From NCBI RefSeq assembly GCF_010093385.1, contig NZ_PDWV01000044.1, forward strand, positions 1 through 32,913: 32,913 bases of DNA, given 5' to 3'. The notes under the pieces are model-generated. The model was not told the origin of the DNA, did no database searches, and was given only the letters and a program-made list of their open reading frames with translations. The position numbers were made by a program, and so were the translations under genes. The first letter of the stretch is position 1, and every line of letters starts with the position of its first letter. This DNA is from Pseudoxanthomonas mexicana. Its GTDB lineage: Bacteria; Pseudomonadota; Gammaproteobacteria; Xanthomonadales; Xanthomonadaceae. Below, one piece after another: positions 7,085-13,834 of this stretch.

Positions 7085-8395
7085 TCACCCGCTCGACACC
7101 ACCCGGTTGCGCCCGCCGGCCTTGGCCAGATACAGGCGCCGGTCGGCTTCGCTGAGCAGGTGGTTGAGCGTCTGTCCCGGGAAACGCGTGCGGAACACGC
7201 CGATGCTGACCGTCATGCGCAGCGTCTGTCCGCCGACATCGACCTCCAGCGCCTCGATCTGCGCGCGCAGCGATTCGAAATATTCCACCGACTCGCTTTC
7301 GCCCAGGTAGGGCACCAGTGCGCAGAACTCCTCGCCGCCGAAGCGCGCCACCAGGTCCTGCGGGCCTGAATGGCGCGCGATGGCCGGGGCGACGGCCTTC
7401 AGCGCCACATCGCCGGCCTCGTGGCCGTAGGTGTCGTTGATGTGCTTGAAGTGGTCGATATCGATGATGGCCGCCGTCACCGACTGCTGGCGCCCCAGGG
7501 TGTTGGGCAGCAGCGCGTGGCATTCGGCCAGGAAGTGCCGGCGATTGGGCAGGCCGGTCAGGAAGTCGCGCGTGGCCAGGTCCTGCAGCGTGCCGATCAG
7601 TTCCAGCTGGTCGATGTTCTGCGAGACCCGGCAGAAGAACTCCTCGCGCGAGAACGGCTTGTGCAGGAAGTCGTTGGCGCCGCTTTTGAGGAAACGCGGC
7701 ACCAGGCTGCCGTCGGTGGTGCCGGAAATGCCGATGATGGCCAGGTGGTCGCGGGCGTGGCGCGCGCGCAGGCGGCGGGTGAACTCGTGTCCCTTCATGC
7801 CGGGCATCTCCTGGTCGACGATGGCCAGGCGGATGTCGGGGTTCGCATCCAGCATCGCCAGGCCGGCCTCGCCGTCGGCCGCCTCGATCACCCGGAAACC
7901 GTACATCGACAGCAGCGCCGCCGCGTGCTGGCGGGCCGAGCGTGAATCGTCGACGACCAGTGCCGCGATCCGCCGGTTGCGCTCCAGCCGCTGCACCAGC
8001 CACACCAGGTAGTCGATGCTGCCGGGCGTGTTCTTCAACACATAGTCCACCACCTGCCGGCGCAGCACCTGTTCGCGCAGGCCATCGTCGTAGACGCCGC
8101 TGACCACCACCGTCGGCAGCTGGCGCGACAGGAAGAACTCCACCACCTCGTCGTGGCTGCCGTCAGCCAGCACCAGGCTGGTGACCACCATGAACCAGTC
8201 CGGGTGCCGTTCCAGCGCCGTGCGGGCTTCCGCGAGCGTCGCTGCGTAGATGACGGGCAGATTGAGCTTCTGCTCGATCGCCTCGCCGATCAGGCGTGCA
8301 TGCGTGCGCGAGTTCTCCACCACCAGGATGCGCTGGGGCAGCAAGGACGGAGCGGTGGAAGTGGGCGAGGCGCGCAGGGGTGTCGGCATCGTCAT
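7085..8395 (-). CDS. Two-receiver response regulator with GGDEF diguanylate cyclase domain
   Basis: A 436-residue cytoplasmic protein with PleD-like order REC-REC-GGDEF. The first receiver (about 22-138) is degenerate: the phosphoacceptor position in VVTSLVLADG is Ser73 rather than Asp, though K121 remains. The second (about 144-262) is intact, with VVDD and D194 in AIVDQEMPGM, and K246 in LHKPF. The cyclase domain (about 270-434) has DFLTGLPNRR, IDIDHFKHIND and GGEEF at 353-357, so it should make c-di-GMP. The inhibitory RxxD site just before it reads GPQD, so product inhibition is probably absent. Start codons 8395 and 8389 are both possible. A strong FliA-type promoter precedes the gene, pointing to co-expression with flagellar genes. 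No partner kinase is visible nearby. Confidence 0.9.
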   Translation of the reverse strand: MTMPTPLRASPTSTAPSLLPQRILVVENSRTHARLIGEAIEQKLNLPVIYAATLAEARTALERHPDWFMVVTSLVLADGSHDEVVEFFLSRQLPTVVVSGVYDDGLREQVLRRQVVDYVLKNTPGSIDYLVWLVQRLERNRRIAALVVDDSRSARQHAAALLSMYGFRVIEAADGEAGLAMLDANPDIRLAIVDQEMPGMKGHEFTRRLRARHARDHLAIIGISGTTDGSLVPRFLKSGANDFLHKPFSREEFFCRVSQNIDQLELIGTLQDLATRDFLTGLPNRRHFLAECHALLPNTLGRQQSVTAAIIDIDHFKHINDTYGHEAGDVALKAVAPAIARHSGPQDLVARFGGEEFCALVPYLGESESVEYFESLRAQIEALEVDVGGQTLRMTVSIGVFRTRFPGQTLNHLLSEADRRLYLAKAGGRNRVVSSG

Positions 8396-8422
8396 CGGCG
8401 TTACGGAGGTTCCATCTACCCC

Positions 8423-8449
8423 CTATCGGCCGGTTGGAGACGGACTTGA
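8423..8449 (-). promoter_or_regulatory. FliA (sigma-28) promoter upstream of the GGDEF gene
   Basis: On the minus strand TCAAGTCC (8449-8442), an 11-base spacer and GCCGATAG (8430-8423) match the flagellar sigma-28 promoter TmAAGTnn-N11-GCCGATAn, including exact spacing. Transcription would start about 20-25 bases before the ATG at 8395. It sits in the 91-bp gap after puuB, so the cyclase can be expressed independently of the polyamine genes. Confidence 0.7.
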
Positions 8450-8486
8450 GAGCGCCGTCACGAAAATGAAGCGCGGCGCCGACGGC

Positions 8487-9767
8487 CTACCAGAGTGCGT
8501 CGCGCAGCTTGTACCAGGCCATGGCGGCCACCAGCAGCGGCGTGCGCAGGGCGCGTCCGCCGGGAAACGGGCGGTGATCGATTTTCGCGAACAGGTCCAG
8601 CCGCTCGGACTGGCCGCGGATGGCCTGGGCCAGCGTGGTGCCCGCCAGGCCTGCGGCGATCAGTCCATGTCCGGAGAAACCTTGGGCGAAATAGAGGTTC
8701 GGCGCCAGCCGGCCCCAGTGCGGGGCGCGATTGAGCGAGATGTCGATCATGCCGCCCCACAGGTACTCGATGCCGACATCGCGCAGCTGCGGGAACACCC
8801 GGTGCATGCGCCGGGTCATCACGCCGCGCAGGTTGGGTGGGGGCAGGGTGGAATAGCTGGCACGGCCACCGAACAGCAGGCGATGGTCGCGGCCCAGGCG
8901 GAAGTAGTCCAGCGCCAAGTTGGTGTCGGCCACCGCCATGTCGTTGCGGATCAGGGCGCGCGCGCGTTCCTCGCCCAGCGGCGGGGTGGCGGCGATGTAG
9001 GTGCCTACCGGCATCATCCGCGACTCGAGTTCCGGCGCGATCCCGCGCAGCAGCGCGTTGCCGGCAAGAACGACGCTGTCGCAGACCACCTCGCCGGCCG
9101 CGGTCTTCAGCACAGGGCGTGCACCGCGGACGAGCCGGGTGACGCGCGAGCCCTCGAAGATCCGCACGCCGGCCTCCAGCGCTGCGCGTCCCAGGCCCAG
9201 TGCATACGCCAGCGGGTGCAGGTGGCCGCTGACCGGGTCGTACATCGCGCCGAGATAGCGGTCGCTGGCCAGTTCGCTGCGCAGGCGCTCGCGGTCCCAC
9301 CATTGCACGGGGTGACGGTAGCGGGTGTTGAAGTCCTCGACGGCGTGTTCCACTTCGCGCTGCTGGCGTGGCTTGATCGGCACCGTGGCATGACCGTCGC
9401 GCCAGTCGCAGTCGATCCCGTGCCGGTCGATGCGTCCGCGCAGCCAGCGAAGCCCTTCCAGCGACAGGTCGAACATTTTCTTCGCGTCGTCGAAGCCGAC
9501 CAGCGCCTCCAGCTTGGCCTCGCCGCAGCTGAAGCCCGCGATGGCCTGCCCGCCGTTGCGGCCCGAGGCGCCCCAGCCGATGCGCTCGGCTTCCAGCACG
9601 ACGACCCTGTAGCCGGCCTCGGCCAGCTCCAGTGCCGCCGACAGGCCGGTGTAGCCTGCGCCGAGGATGCACACGTCGGCTTCGATGCGGCCTTCCAGCG
9701 TGGGCTGGACGGGCAGGGGCGGCGTGCTGGCCGCGTACCATGAAGCAGGATAGCTACCGGGACTCAT
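8487..9767 (-). CDS. puuB: Gamma-glutamylputrescine oxidoreductase
   Basis: FAD-dependent DAO-family oxidase of 426 residues, the same length as E. coli PuuB. It oxidises gamma-glutamylputrescine to gamma-glutamyl-gamma-aminobutyraldehyde, releasing ammonia and hydrogen peroxide. The N-terminal SYPASWYAAS and the FAD-binding motif VCILGAGYTGLSAALELAEAG (about 32-52) are clear. GWGASGRNGGQ follows, and near the C-terminus comes FAQGFSGHGL, which closes the FAD site in this family. ATG 9767 is preferred because GAGG lies five bases upstream; a GTG at 9773 would overlap that site. It follows puuA copy 1 on the same strand across 75 bp that include a short degenerate repeat, so the two are probably co-transcribed and catalyse successive steps. 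Confidence 0.9.
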   Translation of the reverse strand: MSPGSYPASWYAASTPPLPVQPTLEGRIEADVCILGAGYTGLSAALELAEAGYRVVVLEAERIGWGASGRNGGQAIAGFSCGEAKLEALVGFDDAKKMFDLSLEGLRWLRGRIDRHGIDCDWRDGHATVPIKPRQQREVEHAVEDFNTRYRHPVQWWDRERLRSELASDRYLGAMYDPVSGHLHPLAYALGLGRAALEAGVRIFEGSRVTRLVRGARPVLKTAAGEVVCDSVVLAGNALLRGIAPELESRMMPVGTYIAATPPLGEERARALIRNDMAVADTNLALDYFRLGRDHRLLFGGRASYSTLPPPNLRGVMTRRMHRVFPQLRDVGIEYLWGGMIDISLNRAPHWGRLAPNLYFAQGFSGHGLIAAGLAGTTLAQAIRGQSERLDLFAKIDHRPFPGGRALRTPLLVAAMAWYKLRDALW

Positions 9768-9779
9768 GGACACCTCGTG

Positions 9780-9809
9780 CCGTCGTTCCGGCGTGCGCCA
9801 GGATGACGG
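9780..9809. repeat. Short degenerate repeat, family B (single unit)
   Basis: CCGTCGTTCC at 9780-9789 faces GGATGACGG at 9801-9809 around GGCGTGCGCC. It resembles one half of the two-hairpin element at 20776-20878 (CCGTCATCCC...GGGAT). It lies between puuA copy 1 and puuB, where a hairpin could tune the relative amounts of the two mRNAs. The relationship is by eye. Confidence 0.5.
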
Positions 9810-9842
9810 AAGGATCGCAGGAGTGGGCGAGTCCGCGTCCCA

Positions 9843-11225
9843 TCACACCGACCGCAGGTACCACGCGTACTCCAGGTCGGTCACCTCGGTGTAGAAGCTG
9901 TGCATCTCCTTGAGCTTCTGCTGGCCGTAGATGTGCTGGAACGAGGTGCCGAACTGCTCGCGGATGAACTCGCTGCCCATGAAGGCGGCGATGGCTTCGC
10001 GCCAGAACGGGGTACGGATCTCGGTCTGGTCGTAGGCATTGCCGGTGATCGGCGGGCCGGGATCGAAGCCCTGCTCGATGCCGTGCAGCATGCCGGCCGG
10101 CACCGCGGCGGTGACCAGGTAGATGTTGGCATCGGCGCCGGCGATGCGGTGCTCGATGCGCGTATTGGCCTCGTCGCTGTGCGGAATGCGCATGGCGACG
10201 GTGCGGTTGTTGTAGCCCCACACATCGTTGAGCGGCACGAAGGCGTTGAGCACGAAGCGCCGGTAGCTGTTGGCGTGCGGCGCGAACAGCAGCAGGCAGT
10301 CCTGGTCGCTGCGCTGCAGGCCGCCGATGGCGTGCTTCAGCGCATCGGCCGGCGCGGACTGCGGTGAGGCGAAGATGTTGTGGCCGTCGGCATCCAGCAC
10401 GCTGGCGTGGATATGCATGCCGCTGCCGGCCTGCTGCGCGAACGGCTTGGCCATGAAACTGGCCATCAGGCCCTGCTGTTGCGCTGCGGCCTTGATCGCG
10501 CGCTTCAGGTAGATCGCATCGTCGCAGGCGAGCAGGGCGTCGTCGCGGTGCCTGAGGTTGATCTCGAACTGGCCGGGCGCATACTCGGCCACCGCGGTAT
10601 CCGCCGGGATGCGCTGGGCGCCGCATGCCGCGGCGACCGCATCGGTGAAGCCGCGATAGTCGTTCAGGTCTTCCATGTAGTAGACCTGCGTGCTGGTGTT
10701 GCGCTGCCCGGTCGCCGGGTTGATCGACGTGCGCGGGCGGCCGGCATCGTCCATCCGCTGGTCGAACAGGTAGAACTCCAGTTCCACCGCCACCACCGGC
10801 TTCAGTCCGCGCGCGGCGTAACGCTCCAGCACCCGCTTGAGCACCTCGCGCGGGTTGGCTTCGAACATGCCGCCCTGCGCATCCTCCATGCTCAACAGCA
10901 GTTGCGCGGCCGGCCGTGGCGACCACGGCACCGGCCGCAGCGAGCCCGGTACGGGGCGGCAGATGCGGTCCTCGTCGCCGATGTCGTAGCCCAGTCCCGT
11001 TTCCTCCACGGTATTGCCGGTGATGTCGGTGGCGATCAGCGACATCGGCAGGCACACGCCGTCGCGGTAGACCTTGTCCAGCGCGTCGCGGGTGACGCGC
11101 TTGCCGCGCAGCAGCCCGTTCATGTCGGGCAGCAGCAGGTCGATCTGCTCGCAGTCGGGGATGGATGCCAGGGTGGCGGCATCATCGGCAGGCAGGTGGG
11201 GGGCGGCGTCGTGATCGGGGCGCAT
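9843..11225 (-). CDS. puuA: Gamma-glutamylpolyamine synthetase, copy 1 (glutamine synthetase family)
   Basis: A 460-residue glutamine synthetase-fold ligase (E. coli PuuA 472). It joins glutamate to an amine, probably putrescine, using ATP. Metal and nucleotide residues are present: E148 and E150 in ELEFYLF, E214 and E221 in AEYAPGQFEINL, H271 in GSGMHIH, and R322/R341/R360. Where GlnA has its flap glutamate (E327, in GYEAP), this protein reads FVPLN, consistent with an amine substrate larger than ammonium; that alignment is from memory. ATG 11225 has AGGAA eight bases upstream, and a longer in-frame start would run through the promoter. It is divergent from puuD and upstream of puuB. It differs clearly from copy 2, so the two probably differ in amine preference or regulation. 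Confidence 0.88.
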   Translation of the reverse strand: MRPDHDAAPHLPADDAATLASIPDCEQIDLLLPDMNGLLRGKRVTRDALDKVYRDGVCLPMSLIATDITGNTVEETGLGYDIGDEDRICRPVPGSLRPVPWSPRPAAQLLLSMEDAQGGMFEANPREVLKRVLERYAARGLKPVVAVELEFYLFDQRMDDAGRPRTSINPATGQRNTSTQVYYMEDLNDYRGFTDAVAAACGAQRIPADTAVAEYAPGQFEINLRHRDDALLACDDAIYLKRAIKAAAQQQGLMASFMAKPFAQQAGSGMHIHASVLDADGHNIFASPQSAPADALKHAIGGLQRSDQDCLLLFAPHANSYRRFVLNAFVPLNDVWGYNNRTVAMRIPHSDEANTRIEHRIAGADANIYLVTAAVPAGMLHGIEQGFDPGPPITGNAYDQTEIRTPFWREAIAAFMGSEFIREQFGTSFQHIYGQQKLKEMHSFYTEVTDLEYAWYLRSV

Positions 11226-11251
11226 GCGGGCGTTCCTGGAGGCTGCGGCGC

Positions 11252-11278
11252 AGCTTAGCAGAGCAGCGGCAGCGTCAA
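11252..11278 (-). promoter_or_regulatory. Possible promoter for puuA copy 1
   Basis: On the minus strand TTGACG (11278-11273) and TAAGCT (11257-11252) are 15 bases apart, about 27 bases before the ATG. The spacer is short. GCTAAGCTGCGC around the -10 is repeated in the transaminase promoter, where the candidate -10 is also TAAGCT. Confidence 0.35.
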
Positions 11279-11355
11279 GAATACTCAACGGCAAGTCTCG
11301 CGAGGGGCAGGAAAACGCCCGGAATCGGTGCTGCTTCGCACCATTTTCGCGCCTG

Positions 11356-11393
11356 AAATGTCATTTGATGGCCTCGTGTTGTAAAAATAAAAC
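11356..11393 (+). promoter_or_regulatory. puuD promoter and candidate PuuR site in the divergent puuA/puuD gap
   Basis: TTGATG (11365-11370) and TAAAAC (11388-11393), 17 bases apart, form a plausible promoter about 40 bases before puuD. GTTGTAAAAATAAAAC (11378-11393) covers the spacer and -10 and shares GTTGTAAA with the dyad before the transaminase. AAATG-T-CATTT (11356-11366) is a second small perfect dyad. The A+T content here stands out from its surroundings. Regulation by PuuR is inferred. Confidence 0.4.
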
Positions 11394-11434
11394 GGCCGGG
11401 TTAACGTGCCGACGAGCCATTCCGGGCTGCCTGC

Positions 11435-12190
11435 ATGACCCCGCTGCCGCGGGTCGGTCTGCCGACCGACCACAAGCAAATCGGTGCGCACCCCTTCCTC
11501 GCCGTCGGCGAGAAGTACGTGCGCGCGGTGGTCGATGGTGCTGGGTGCCTGCCGCTGCTGGTGCCCACGCTGGACCCGGTGCTGCCGCTGCGCGAAGTGC
11601 TGGCCGGGCTGGATGGACTGCTGCTGACCGGCGCCGTCAGCAACATCGAACCCCACCACTACAGCGACGAGTCCAGCTACGAAGGCAACCTGCTGGATCC
11701 GCGCCGCGATGCGACCAATCTGCCGCTGATCCCGCTCGCCATCGAGATGGGCGTGCCGGTGCTGGCGATCTGCCGCGGCTTCCAGGAAGTCAACGTCGCT
11801 TTTGGTGGCACGCTGTACCAGAGGGTGCATGAACAGCCCGGCTTCATGGATCACCGCGAGAACAAGGACGATCCGCTCGACGTGCAGTACGGTCCCGCAC
11901 ACGACATCGCGCTGGTGCCGGGCGGCGTGCTGGCCGGGTTGGCGGGCGACACGCGCGCCACCGTCAATTCGCTGCACGGCCAGGGCGTGCGACGCCTCGG
12001 CGAGGGGCTGGTGGTGGAAGCGCAGGCGCCGGACGGGCTGGTGGAAGCCTTCCGTCACGACGGCCCGGCTTTCATGCTGGCGGTGCAATGGCACCCGGAG
12101 TGGAAGGTCAGGGAAAACGCGTTCTACCTGGCGACATTCCGCGCGTTCGGCGACGCGTGCCGCGCCCGCGCGGCGCGGAGGTCTGCATGA
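11435..12190 (+). CDS. puuD: Gamma-glutamyl-GABA hydrolase (class I glutamine amidotransferase fold)
   Basis: A 251-residue cytoplasmic hydrolase (E. coli PuuD 254) that splits gamma-glutamyl-GABA into GABA and glutamate, ending the Puu branch. The nucleophile C113 lies in LAICRGFQEVN, where amidotransferases have a nucleophile elbow. H220 and E222 in VQWHPEW complete the triad. NSLHGQGVRRLGEGL and EAQAPDGLVEA match the PuuD subgroup closely. ATG 11435 fits the family start, but no clear ribosome site precedes it, so translation may be weak. It is divergent from puuA copy 1 and begins the plus-strand run puuD-puuA-spuC. The 99-bp gap to puuA copy 2 suggests co-transcription with a separate ribosome site. 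Confidence 0.9.
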   Translation: MTPLPRVGLPTDHKQIGAHPFLAVGEKYVRAVVDGAGCLPLLVPTLDPVLPLREVLAGLDGLLLTGAVSNIEPHHYSDESSYEGNLLDPRRDATNLPLIPLAIEMGVPVLAICRGFQEVNVAFGGTLYQRVHEQPGFMDHRENKDDPLDVQYGPAHDIALVPGGVLAGLAGDTRATVNSLHGQGVRRLGEGLVVEAQAPDGLVEAFRHDGPAFMLAVQWHPEWKVRENAFYLATFRAFGDACRARAARRSA

Positions 12191-12289
12191 AGCGGCGGCA
12201 CCCGCCGCCATGGGAGGGCGGGCGCTGACGCGCCCGTGGCGAAGCCGCCGGCGCGCGCCGGCCCCTCTCTACCGAGAATCGTGTTCCCC

Positions 12290-13684
12290 ATGACCCAGAA
12301 GCAAACGCAACGCAAGAAGAAGGCCGACGCCGCCGAGCTCTCCGAGAGTTCCCTGCGGCGCTGGCTGAAAGAGCGCCGCATCACCGAAGTGGAGTGCCTG
12401 GTGCCGGATATCACCGGCAACGCGCGCGGCAAGATCATCCCGGCCGACAAGTTCAGCCACGACTACGGCACGCGCCTGCCGGAGGGCATCTTCGCCACCA
12501 CGGTCACCGGCGACTACCCCGACGATTATTACGAACTGACCTCGCCTTCGGATTCGGACATGTTCCTGCGGCCCGATCCGGATACGGTGCGGATGGTGCC
12601 GTGGGCAGCCGATCCGACCGCGCAGGTGATCCACGACTGCTACACCAAGGACGGCAAACCGCACGAGCTGGCGCCGCGCAACGTGCTGCGCCGCGTGCTG
12701 GCGGAGTACGAAAAGGAGGGCCTGCGGCCGGTGGTGGCGCCGGAACTGGAGTTCTTCCTGGTGCAGAAGAACACCGATCCCGATTTTCCGCTGCTGCCCC
12801 CCGCCGGGCGGTCGGGCCGTCCCGAGACCGCGCGGCAGTCGTACTCGATCGATGCAGTCAACGAGTTCGACCCCATCCTCGACCTGATGTACGACTACTG
12901 CGAGGCGATGGAACTGGACGTGGACACGCTGATCCACGAGTCCGGCGCCGCCCAGCTGGAGGTCAACTTCACCCACGACGACGCCCTGTCGCGCGCCGAC
13001 CAGGTGTTCCTGTTCAAGCGCACGATGCGCGAAGCCGCGATGCGGCACGGCGTGTATGCCACCTTCCTGGCCAAGCCGATGGAGAACGAGCCCGGCAGCG
13101 CCATGCACATCCACCAGAGCCTGCTGGACGTGAAGACGGGCCGCAACGGGTTCACCGGCAAGACCGAAGGCAAGGGCAGCAAGCTGTTCGGCCACTACCT
13201 GGCCGGCCTGCAAAAGTACGTGCCGATGGCGATGGCGTTCTTCGGCCCGAACGTCAACTCCTACCGTCGCCTCGCGCTGGGCCAGGTGGCGCCGATCAAC
13301 GTGCAGTGGGGTTACGACAACCGCACCTGCGGCCTGCGCGTGCCGATGGATACGCCGGAAAACATGCGCGTGGAGAGCCGCTTCGCTGGTTCTGACGCCA
13401 ATCCCTACCTGGCCATGGCCGGCACCCTGGCCTGCGGCCTGATGGGCATCCGCGAGCAGCTCAAGCCGACCGAGCCGCTGGCCAGCAGCGCCCAGGACAT
13501 CGGGTTCGAGCTGCCACGTTCGCTGGGCGAGGCGCTGGACGAACTGGAGGGCTGCAGGCCGCTGCGCGACCTGATGGGGGCGCGCTTCGTACGCGCCTAC
13601 GTGTCGGTCAAGCGCAAGGAATACGAGACCTTCTTCCGCGTGATCAGTTCGTGGGAGCGGGAGTTCCTGTTGTTGAATGTTTGA
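12290..13684 (+). CDS. puuA: Gamma-glutamylpolyamine synthetase, copy 2 (glutamine synthetase family)
   Basis: A 464-residue glutamine synthetase-fold ligase, the second in the window. The catalytic set is E152 and E154 in PELEFFL, E217 and E224 in HESGAAQLEVNF, H273 in GSAMHIHQS, then NSYRRL, WGYDNRT and ESRFAGSDANPYLA. The flap-glutamate position reads GQVAPIN, again Val rather than Glu. The lysine-rich start (QKQTQRKKKADAAEL) is unlike copy 1. ATG 12290 is chosen because the family core begins soon after; GTG 12281 and a start at 12236 are in frame but upstream of the weak GAGAA site. Its place between puuD and spuC makes it the copy most likely to serve putrescine under the same promoter as puuD. 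Copy 1 may use another diamine or polyamine. Confidence 0.88.
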   Translation: MTQKQTQRKKKADAAELSESSLRRWLKERRITEVECLVPDITGNARGKIIPADKFSHDYGTRLPEGIFATTVTGDYPDDYYELTSPSDSDMFLRPDPDTVRMVPWAADPTAQVIHDCYTKDGKPHELAPRNVLRRVLAEYEKEGLRPVVAPELEFFLVQKNTDPDFPLLPPAGRSGRPETARQSYSIDAVNEFDPILDLMYDYCEAMELDVDTLIHESGAAQLEVNFTHDDALSRADQVFLFKRTMREAAMRHGVYATFLAKPMENEPGSAMHIHQSLLDVKTGRNGFTGKTEGKGSKLFGHYLAGLQKYVPMAMAFFGPNVNSYRRLALGQVAPINVQWGYDNRTCGLRVPMDTPENMRVESRFAGSDANPYLAMAGTLACGLMGIREQLKPTEPLASSAQDIGFELPRSLGEALDELEGCRPLRDLMGARFVRAYVSVKRKEYETFFRVISSWEREFLLLNV

Positions 13685-13692
13685 CTGCTGTT

Positions 13693-13814
13693 CCCTTCTC
13701 CCGGCGGGAGAAGGTGGCGCGAAGCGCCGGATGAGGGGCGAACGGAGTCATGACGCTTGAATGGTCTGGACTCCATCGCCCCTCACCCCAACCCCTCTCC
13801 CGGTGGGAGAGGGG
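13693..13814 (-). repeat. Composite intergenic repeat, family A copy 2 (inverted relative to copy 1)
   Basis: A 122-bp element between puuA copy 2 and spuC. Its reverse complement matches the element at 3351-3473 nearly base for base over both outer arms, including the GGTTGGGG-TGAGGGGCGATGGAGTCC run and GGCGCTTCGCGCC. Only about 25 central bases differ. It ends about 11 bases before the spuC ribosome site. With copy 1 it forms a pair of long inverted repeats about 10 kb apart. Confidence 0.85.
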
Positions 13815-13834
13815 CTCGACATCACGGAGCCCTT

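Noticed and set aside
5580..7310. A 576-codon plus-strand frame running across the transporter and hemerythrin
   Set aside because: It is a shifted reading of the MHS transporter followed by the antisense of the hemerythrin and part of the cyclase. The peptide is low-complexity and has no domain, and both underlying genes are clear.
12236..12289. N-terminal extension of puuA copy 2 (MAKPPARAGPSLPRIVFP)
   Set aside because: The added residues are Pro/Arg-rich with no homology, and the codons overlap the weak ribosome-site region. ATG 12290 fits the family better.
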